Below the pieces are notes generated by a model. That model saw only the letters and a list, made by a program, of their open reading frames with translations, was not told where the DNA came from and did no database searches. Below are positions 58,341 through 64,000 of a DNA stretch of 64,000 bases, one piece after another. Position 1 is the stretch's first letter; each line of letters starts with the position of its first letter. The stretch spans positions 558,001 through 622,000 of the forward strand of contig CBDETA010000003.1 of assembly GCA_965242785.1 (NCBI GenBank). The letters are read 5' to 3'. This DNA is from Maricaulis sp965242785 (lineage in GTDB: Bacteria; Pseudomonadota; Alphaproteobacteria; Caulobacterales; Maricaulaceae). The position numbers and the translations under genes are program-made.

Positions 58341-59828
58341 TCAGTCTGCGATGCGGCTGAGCCAGACAACCACGTCGCCCGCCGAGAAGCCGAACCCGCG
58401 TATCGCCACATAGGCGGGTTCATCAGTCCCGGCTTCAACGCGGAAGTTGGGATTCCAGCTGTAGGATCCATCTGCCTGGACAGAATCATCGATCGTATCG
58501 ATGACCCGCCCGTCACTGGCAAACAGGCGCATCACAGGATCATACCCGTTCTGGCCGCGAACCTCGATCCGCGTCCCCGCACCGGCACCGCGCAGCTCAA
58601 GCAATTGCCACTGGTTCTCGGCCACCGTCACCCGCTGCTGCACCACATCGCCCGATGCAAGGTCCAGCACCCGGACCGGGTCACCCAGCTCATCCAGAGT
58701 CGCATCCAGAAGGGCCGGCTCGGGCTGGTAATACGCAAGCGGATACGCTGCCGGCGTTTGCACGTGACCCGACAGCCGCGCTTCGTCCAGCCCGGCCTCG
58801 ATACAGCGCCGCGACTGGATTTCTGCCTGCCGCGCATCGGTCTGGCCCACGGGCAAGAGGTAGGCCGAATTGGAAGCGGGCCCTTCGTTGAAGTCCAGCT
58901 CCGCCCGGCAGGGCAATTCAGCGCCCTCGCGCAGCTGGCGGCGATACTCCATGCGTAGCGAGTCGAACTCCCAGATCACCCGGCATCCCAGACGCGTCAG
59001 GACAAACCGGTCGCGCTGGGATTCCGGGTAATCGAGAACGCCCAGCGACTTGAGATCGTCCAGATTGGCATCAATCTCGTCGCGGTCGGGCGCACGAAAA
59101 TCAATCTCGTGAAACCGGTCCAGCAAAAGCGTGCGATAGGTTTGATAAAGCTCCGAAGAGCGCATCGAGGACGCGATGCTGCGGGCAACCGCATCATCCA
59201 GCACACAACCGATGAAGCCGCGCAGGACCTCATCATCGATGGTGGCGATATTGCCGAACTTGCCGGCAGCCCCCTGCCCTCCGTCTCCGCCCTCGCGGGT
59301 CAGCTCGTGATCGAACTCCTCCAGCAGGGCGTGCAGATCCAGCGCCACGGTGCGCGTATCGAAGACATTGAACCGCCGCACCTCGGCTTCCACATTGGCG
59401 TCACGCTGGGTCTCCTCCTGGTTCTGGAGGCTTCGCGCGAGCCGCAGAATATCGTCCGGCGAGATGATCAGCGCCGCGATCAGCATCATGCCCAGAAAGC
59501 GCATGACGCCGTCATTGGACTTCAGGGCGAAGGCAAAGATCAGCGCGGCTCCGGCCAGGGCGATAACGGTCTCGAACACGCGATTGAACGGAAATCCGTT
59601 GATCGCATAGACCAGCGCGAACACCAGGATGACCCCGAAGGCGAGCCAAAAACCGCGCATCGCCAGGCGTTCCAGCAAGGCTTCCCAGTCCCGGCTTTCC
59701 CAGAAGCGCCAGCGCAGCAGGCCCGCATTGCGTTCGGCCGCTCGTTCATCCTGCGCAGGCGATCCGGATCCGCCCGCGCCACTGCCTGCGGATGGCGTGG
59801 CGCCACCCGGGTCTTCAGGATCCGGCAT
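58341..59828 (-). CDS. Membrane protein with C-terminal beta domain, unknown function
   Basis: A 495-residue protein. After a Gly/Ser/Pro-rich N-terminus come three probable helices (60-77, 84-102, 109-122), then a charged helical region (~130-300) with KFGNIATIDDEVLRGFIGCVLDD. The last ~100 residues (VVQQRVTVAENQWQLLELRGAGAGTRIEVRG, FASDGRVIDTIDDSVQADGSYSW) resemble a pre-peptidase C-type beta domain as found on exported proteins. I know no homolog of the whole. The tail suggests a periplasmic C-terminus. No co-directional neighbour within reach. Confidence 0.65.
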   Translation of the reverse strand: MPDPEDPGGATPSAGSGAGGSGSPAQDERAAERNAGLLRWRFWESRDWEALLERLAMRGFWLAFGVILVFALVYAINGFPFNRVFETVIALAGAALIFAFALKSNDGVMRFLGMMLIAALIISPDDILRLARSLQNQEETQRDANVEAEVRRFNVFDTRTVALDLHALLEEFDHELTREGGDGGQGAAGKFGNIATIDDEVLRGFIGCVLDDAVARSIASSMRSSELYQTYRTLLLDRFHEIDFRAPDRDEIDANLDDLKSLGVLDYPESQRDRFVLTRLGCRVIWEFDSLRMEYRRQLREGAELPCRAELDFNEGPASNSAYLLPVGQTDARQAEIQSRRCIEAGLDEARLSGHVQTPAAYPLAYYQPEPALLDATLDELGDPVRVLDLASGDVVQQRVTVAENQWQLLELRGAGAGTRIEVRGQNGYDPVMRLFASDGRVIDTIDDSVQADGSYSWNPNFRVEAGTDEPAYVAIRGFGFSAGDVVVWLSRIAD

Positions 59829-59972
59829 GCCATTCTCCCCTGCAACCCCGGATCACATAATAGCGCAGACTCACTCTCGCGCGAGTCGCCGCGAAATTCG
59901 GGCATCAAGGGGGCCTCGACCTGTCCGGTGAAAGCCGCTATCGCTGGGTGCCCAACGCGTACGGAGAGTCCC

Positions 59973-60494
59973 ATGCGAAAGATCGTCATCGGCCTGGTTG
60001 CCGCCGCTTCCCTGTCGGCTTGTGCGACGGAAACCGTACCGATGTGCCGGGCGCCTGCTGCACACGAACTGGCCGCTTTCTCTGCCATCGTCAGCCATGA
60101 TGCACAGGGCCTTTCGGCGGCGATGACGCCTGGCCCGCTCAGGGATGCCGTCGCCCGCCGCGACCCGCTTGTCTCCAGCTATCTGTGGGGCTCGCAAGGT
60201 GTCACCCAGGGCACGGCCCTGGGCATGCTGACCCGCCCGCCCCTGTGCGTACTGGATGATCCCGCCCTGCCCGCCAGCGATGCCGTGCGTCAGGTTCTGG
60301 TCTATCCGCAGGCTGCAGCCGATCGGGTCTGGCCAGCGCTGGAAACGCCGCTCGCCGACGCCCCTCCGCCCTATGGCCACGCCCGGCGCGATTACATGAC
60401 TTGCCGTTTCGAGCAGACAGCGGCCGGCTGGAAGCTCGCCGACCTGTGCGGTTACGCGCCGGCCACCAGCCCGCCTCCGGCCGTCGCGCGCTGA
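59973..60494 (+). CDS. Small lipoprotein, unknown function
   Basis: A 173-residue protein starting MRKIVIGLVAAASLSACATET; the lipobox LSAC gives Cys17 as the lipidated residue. The mature part has no motif I recognise but carries several cysteines (MCRAP, PLCVLDD, TCRFEQ, DLCGY) that may form disulfides in the periplasm. A GGAGAG lies just upstream. A bidirectional terminator follows, separating it from aceB. Confidence 0.75.
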   Translation: MRKIVIGLVAAASLSACATETVPMCRAPAAHELAAFSAIVSHDAQGLSAAMTPGPLRDAVARRDPLVSSYLWGSQGVTQGTALGMLTRPPLCVLDDPALPASDAVRQVLVYPQAAADRVWPALETPLADAPPPYGHARRDYMTCRFEQTAAGWKLADLCGYAPATSPPPAVAR

Positions 60495-60499
60495 AATAA

Positions 60500-60525
60500 A
60501 AACGGGGCCGCAAGCGGCCCCGTTT
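60500..60525. terminator. Bidirectional terminator between the lipoprotein gene and aceB
   Basis: Perfect 12-base arms AAACGGGGCCGC / GCGGCCCCGTTT with a two-base loop, between convergent genes; A- and T-tracts flank both sides. Confidence 0.88.
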
Positions 60526-60548
60526 CGCGTTTTGGATGTCAGTGCAAA

Positions 60549-62192
60549 CTAGTCCTCGAACTCCATCAGGCGCATCGGAGCCTTCAGGCTGTCGGTCAGC
60601 TTGGCATAGGCCGGCAGGGTGAGGAATTCGACAAAGTCCTCCGACAGGACCAAATCGGCGAGGATATCGGTTGCCGACTGGATACGCTCGATCAGCTCAT
60701 CCTGCCCGGGCACTTCGTCCTGGATCGACGCACAGATGTCGGCAATCCGGTTTTCCAGATAGGGCGCGGTAATGGCCGTGCCTTCCTTGGTGGATTTGCC
60801 ATAGGTGCGCCACTGCCACAGCTGGGCACGGGCAATCTCGGCGGTCGCCGCATCTTCCATCAGATTGCGGATCGGCACCGCCCCGCGACCGCCCAGCCAG
60901 GCGGCGATATAGCGGATGGCGACGTCGATATTCTCGGTCACCCCGTGATCGGTGATCGCGCCTTCCGGGGCCTGCAGCAATTGCTGCGTCGTCACCGGCA
61001 GCTCGTGCGGATCGGCGGGGCGGTCGATCTGGTTGGCGCCCTTCATGTGCTCGTTGAACACCTCCATGGCGACAGGAACCAGATCCGGGTGAGCCACCCA
61101 GGTGCCGTCATGGCCCATCTTCACTTCGCGCAGTTTGTCCTGGCGGACCTTTTCCTGCGCCGCTGAATTGGCTTCGGCATCCCCCTTGACCGGGATGAAG
61201 GCCGACATGCCGCCCATCGCATGGGCGCCGCGGCGGTGACACACGGAGATCACCCGGCGCGAATAGGCATTCATGAAGGGCACCGCCATGGTCACTGCCG
61301 AGCGATCCGGCAGGACATGGTCGGGCCGGGATTTCAGCCGCTTGATATAGCTGAAGATATAGTCCCAGCGGCCGCAATTGAGCGCGACGATATGATCCTT
61401 CAGCTCGTACAGGATCTCGTCCAGTTCGAAGGCCGCCGGCAGCGTCTCGATCAGCACCGTGGCGCGCAGCGTGCCGCGATCCAGGCCCAGCTCGTCCTCG
61501 GCATGTTGAAAGACCAGGCTCCACAGGCGCGCTTCCAGACGGCTTTCCAGCTTGGGCAGGTAGAAATACGGGCCCGTGCCGCGCTCTTTCAGCGCCGCGT
61601 GATTGTGGAAGACATAGAGGCCGAAATCGAACAGCGATCCGGACATGGCCACGCCATTGACCAGCACATGGCGCTCGTCCAGGTGCCAGCCGCGCGGCCG
61701 CACGATCAGCACCGCCGCGTCCTCATTGACCTGATAGCGCTTGCCGTTCTTCTCATCGGTGAAGTCAATCTCGCGACGGATCGCGTCGCGCAGATTGATC
61801 TGGCCGTCCACCAGGTTCGACCACAGGGGCGAGGTCGCGTCCTCGAAATCGGCCATGAAACACCTGGCACCGGAATTGAGCGCATTGACGACCATCTTGC
61901 GATCGACCGGCCCGGTGATTTCCACGCGGCGGTCCTGCAGATCGGCCGGGGCCGGACGCACGGTCCACTCGCCGGCACGGATGTCGACGGTTTCGTGCGG
62001 GAACATCAACAGCGCGCCCTGGTCGAGCTCGGCCTGGCGTTCCTTGCGGTAGCGCAGCAGCGACTGGCGGCGTTTCTCGAAACGGCGGTGCAGGCCGGCC
62101 AGGAAGCTCAGCGCCTCATGCGAGAGAATGTCGCGATAGCCCGGCTCGAGATGGCCCAGGACTTCGACACCGGTGGGGGCAATCAGAGTCAT
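60549..62192 (-). CDS. aceB: Malate synthase A
   Basis: Glyoxylate plus acetyl-CoA to malate, second step of the glyoxylate shunt. The 547-residue length fits isoform A. It has CFMADFEDATSPLWSNLVDGQINLRDAI, PYFYLPKLESRLEARLW, the signature VLIETLPAAFELDEILYELKDHIVALNCGRWDYIFSYIK across residues ~247-286 and the catalytic C-terminal region. It lies 95 bases downstream of aceA with a terminator in the gap. Confidence 0.95.
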   Translation of the reverse strand: MTLIAPTGVEVLGHLEPGYRDILSHEALSFLAGLHRRFEKRRQSLLRYRKERQAELDQGALLMFPHETVDIRAGEWTVRPAPADLQDRRVEITGPVDRKMVVNALNSGARCFMADFEDATSPLWSNLVDGQINLRDAIRREIDFTDEKNGKRYQVNEDAAVLIVRPRGWHLDERHVLVNGVAMSGSLFDFGLYVFHNHAALKERGTGPYFYLPKLESRLEARLWSLVFQHAEDELGLDRGTLRATVLIETLPAAFELDEILYELKDHIVALNCGRWDYIFSYIKRLKSRPDHVLPDRSAVTMAVPFMNAYSRRVISVCHRRGAHAMGGMSAFIPVKGDAEANSAAQEKVRQDKLREVKMGHDGTWVAHPDLVPVAMEVFNEHMKGANQIDRPADPHELPVTTQQLLQAPEGAITDHGVTENIDVAIRYIAAWLGGRGAVPIRNLMEDAATAEIARAQLWQWRTYGKSTKEGTAITAPYLENRIADICASIQDEVPGQDELIERIQSATDILADLVLSEDFVEFLTLPAYAKLTDSLKAPMRLMEFED

Positions 62193-62224
62193 GTTCGGCT
62201 CCTTGGGGTTGAAACCGGAGAGTT

Positions 62225-62262
62225 AAAAACCGGGGTGCGCCGTTCCGGGCAGCGCACCCCGG
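62225..62262 (-). terminator. Intrinsic terminator between aceA and aceB
   Basis: On the minus strand arms CCGGGGTGCGC / GCGCACCCCGG (plus-strand 62230-62240 and 62252-62262) with an 11-base loop are followed by TTTTTAAC. It sits 25 bases past the aceA stop and about 35 bases before the aceB start. Confidence 0.85.
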
Positions 62263-62287
62263 TGCGGGTGCAGGTTATGCCCGCGAG

Positions 62288-63577
62288 TTATTCGGCCGCG
62301 ACGAACTGGGCCGTCTCGGTCGAGGCGCCCATGGCGGTCGTCGAGGACTTGCCGGCCGAGATCGCCAGATTGACCTTGTCGAAATAGCCGGTACCGACCT
62401 CGCGCTGGTGGCGCGTCGCGGTATAGCCATCGGCCTCGGAGGCAAATTCGGCCTGTTGCAGCTCGGAATAGGCGCCCATGCCGCGGTCGCGATAGCCTTG
62501 GGCCAGCTGGAACATGCCGTGATTGAGCTGGTGGAAACCGGCCAGGGTCACGAACTGGAACTTGTAGCCCATCGCACCCAGCTCGCGCTGGTAGGTCTCG
62601 ATGGTGGCCTTGTCCAGATTGGCTTCCCAGTTGAAGGACGGCGAGCAATTGTACGCCATCATCTTGCCCGGATAGGCTTTCTGGATCGCCTCGGCAAAGC
62701 GGCGCGCCTCGTCCAGGTTCGGCTTGGAGGTTTCCCACCACAACAGGTCGGCCACCTTGGCATAGGCCAGGCCACGCTTGATGCAGTGGTCCACACCGAC
62801 GCCCTGCTTCAGACGGAAGAAGCCTTCCGGCGTGCGGCCGGCGTCGAAATCGATGAATTCATGATCGCGCTCGTCAATGTCCGAATTGATCAGCGTCGCG
62901 GACTCAGCGTCCGTGCGGGCAACCGTGATGGTGGAAACACCCATGACGTCTGCCGCCAGACGGGCCGCTGCCAGGTTGCGCTCATGCTGGCTCGTCGGGA
63001 TCAGCACCTTGCCACCCAGATGGCCGCACTTCTTCTCGGCAGCGACCTGGTCTTCAAAGTGAACGCCCGAAGCACCGGCCTCGATGAAGGCCTTCATGAT
63101 TTCAAAGCAGTTCAGCGTGCCACCAAAGCCGGCTTCGGCGTCAGCCACGATCGGGGCGAACCAGTCGCGGCTCGCCTTGCCGTTCTCCGACACTTCGATC
63201 TGGTCGGCGCGCTGCAGGGTGCGGTTGATCTTCTTGGCCAGTTCCGGAGCCGAATTGGCCGGGTAGAGCGACTGGTCGGGATACATCGCCCCCGCCGTAT
63301 TGGCGTCGGCCGCCACCTGCCAGCCCGACAGGTAGATCGCCTTGAGACCCGCGCGCACCATCTGCATGGCCTGATTGCCCGACAATGCACCCAGCGCATT
63401 GATATAGGGCTCGGTCTTCAAGAGCTCCCACAGCTTCACGGCGCCGCGTTCGGCCAGCGTGTGCTGGATCTGCACCGAACCGCGCAGGGCGATGACGTCC
63501 TCGGGCGTATAGGGGCGCTCGATACCATCGAAGCGGCCGTTCGGGGCGGAGGGGACCAGATCCGTGAATGTCGTCAT
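62288..63577 (-). CDS. aceA: Isocitrate lyase
   Basis: Splits isocitrate to succinate and glyoxylate. With the ATG at 63577, preceded by AGGGAG, the protein is 429 residues, near the E. coli length. Catalytic motif KKCGHLGGKVL (Cys184) is present, as are LSGWQVAADAN, DAEAGFGGTLNCFEIMKAFIEAGASGVHFEDQ and NCSPSFNW. Divergent from the ScfR-like regulator, which likely controls it. Confidence 0.97.
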   Translation of the reverse strand: MTTFTDLVPSAPNGRFDGIERPYTPEDVIALRGSVQIQHTLAERGAVKLWELLKTEPYINALGALSGNQAMQMVRAGLKAIYLSGWQVAADANTAGAMYPDQSLYPANSAPELAKKINRTLQRADQIEVSENGKASRDWFAPIVADAEAGFGGTLNCFEIMKAFIEAGASGVHFEDQVAAEKKCGHLGGKVLIPTSQHERNLAAARLAADVMGVSTITVARTDAESATLINSDIDERDHEFIDFDAGRTPEGFFRLKQGVGVDHCIKRGLAYAKVADLLWWETSKPNLDEARRFAEAIQKAYPGKMMAYNCSPSFNWEANLDKATIETYQRELGAMGYKFQFVTLAGFHQLNHGMFQLAQGYRDRGMGAYSELQQAEFASEADGYTATRHQREVGTGYFDKVNLAISAGKSSTTAMGASTETAQFVAAE

Positions 63578-63693
63578 TTTGTATCTCCCTGACGGGTTTG
63601 AACTGACGCGTCTTGCGTTGGCCTCAAAACTGTCAAACGGCAGGGATGGTGTCGATACAGCTTTTCCTATAAAGAGGTTCCGAAGTATGATAA

Positions 63694-63720
63694 TTACATT
63701 GTCATGAAGTAATGTTGTAA
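63694..63720. promoter_or_regulatory. Candidate operator in the aceA-regulator gap
   Basis: ACATT-N10-AATGT (63696-63715) nested in TTACA...TGTAA (63694-63720), in an AT-rich stretch 16 bases before the regulator start. It is the most symmetric site in the 158-base divergent gap. Confidence 0.4.
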
Positions 63721-63735
63721 ATTTTGGTACATACG

Positions 63736-64000
63736 ATGAGTGACGCACAGGCCCTCGAGAAGATCTTTGCCGGCGCCCGCCTGCGCCGCCTGCGGCGTGA
63801 GCGCGGCCTCACCCAGGCCGAGGCCGCCGAGGCCCTGGGCCTGTCGGCCAGCTATCTCAACCTGCTGGAGCGCAACCAACGCCCGGTCACCGCCCGCGTC
63901 CTCCTCGCCCTTGCCGACGCCTTCGACGTCGATGTCCGGACCTTTGCCAGCGAGAGCGACCGGCAATTGGTCGCCGACCTGCAGGAGGCCGCGGCTGACC
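63736..64000 (+). CDS. XRE-family regulator, ScfR/MccR-like, N-terminal fragment
   Basis: The frame is open at the window end, so 88 residues are visible. They form an N-terminal helix-turn-helix: RLRRLRRERGLTQAEAAEALGLSASYLNLLERNQRPVT (about residues 16-53), followed by VLLALADAFDVDVRTFA. This is the start of the short-chain fatty acyl regulators that carry a C-terminal ImmA/IrrE-like domain, and such genes commonly stand divergent to glyoxylate or propionate genes. The C-terminal domain lies outside the window. Confidence 0.8.
   Translation, partial: MSDAQALEKIFAGARLRRLRRERGLTQAEAAEALGLSASYLNLLERNQRPVTARVLLALADAFDVDVRTFASESDRQLVADLQEAAAD

Overview
The window reads as ordinary chromosome from a GC-rich, free-living marine-type alphaproteobacterium. 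This is inferred from the gene order rpoZ-rsh-pyrE-pdxJ-acpS-rnc-era-recO, a single bifunctional Rsh, TRAP and TonB-dependent uptake systems, a glyoxylate shunt with a divergent ScfR-like regulator, and the codon usage. A Maricaulis/Hyphomonadaceae-type (stalked or budding marine) bacterium is a reasonable guess but cannot be proven from the sequence. I saw no rRNA, tRNA, CRISPR array, transposase or prophage.

Layout. 0-7.5 kb: the tail of an SLC13-type permease, the N-degron transferase bpt, a TRAP transporter operon (dctP-dctQ-dctM) with an AI-2E family permease, then an M48 protease and LemA separated by a five-hairpin repeat element. 7.5-11.5 kb: parC, then a low-GC solitary gene with a PBECR-like nuclease-fold signature, then recO. 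10.7-18.5 kb: a long minus-strand block folK / rpoZ-rsh-pyrE-pdxJ-(membrane protein)-acpS-rnc-era / recO with many 4-base overlaps. 18.5-30 kb: NYN-domain protein, family-5 uracil-DNA glycosylase, GlxA-type regulator, smpB-dapA, a soluble lytic transglycosylase, a PLP dehydratase, an acyl-CoA ligase, a small superinfection-immunity-family membrane protein with a palindromic upstream site, a nitroreductase, and tdh. 30-36 kb: unknown membrane proteins, a short SPFH-tail-like protein, an LhgO-like oxidase and kbl. Tdh and Kbl together convert threonine to glycine and acetyl-CoA.

36-43.5 kb is a complete five-step histidine utilisation cluster: hutI-hutH-hutG-hutU on the minus strand and hutF-hutC divergently. 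A HutC-type operator lies between them. hutU carries a one-base deletion relative to the expected reading frame. 43.5-46.7 kb holds a serine hydrolase and a TonB-dependent receptor. 46.7-52.6 kb is a compact histidine biosynthesis operon hisR-hisG-hisDB-hisH-hisA-hisF-hisIE. In it HisD is fused in frame to the HisB dehydratase domain, HisI and HisE are fused, hisC and the histidinol-phosphatase are absent, and a perfect 18-bp palindrome stands upstream of hisR.

52.7-56.3 kb is a sulfide/persulfide module: a two-cysteine ArsR regulator, a rhodanese with membrane tail, a persulfide-dioxygenase-like enzyme and a SulP permease. 56.4-64 kb carries acs, an unknown membrane protein, a small lipoprotein, aceB, aceA and the start of a divergent ScfR-like regulator. 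Acs, AceA and AceB together allow growth on acetate.

The strongest items for follow-up are the hisD-hisB fusion operon with its operator, the hutU frameshift, the Tdh lacking the structural-zinc cysteines, the solitary low-GC PBECR-like gene, the persulfide module, and a dispersed palindromic repeat family.
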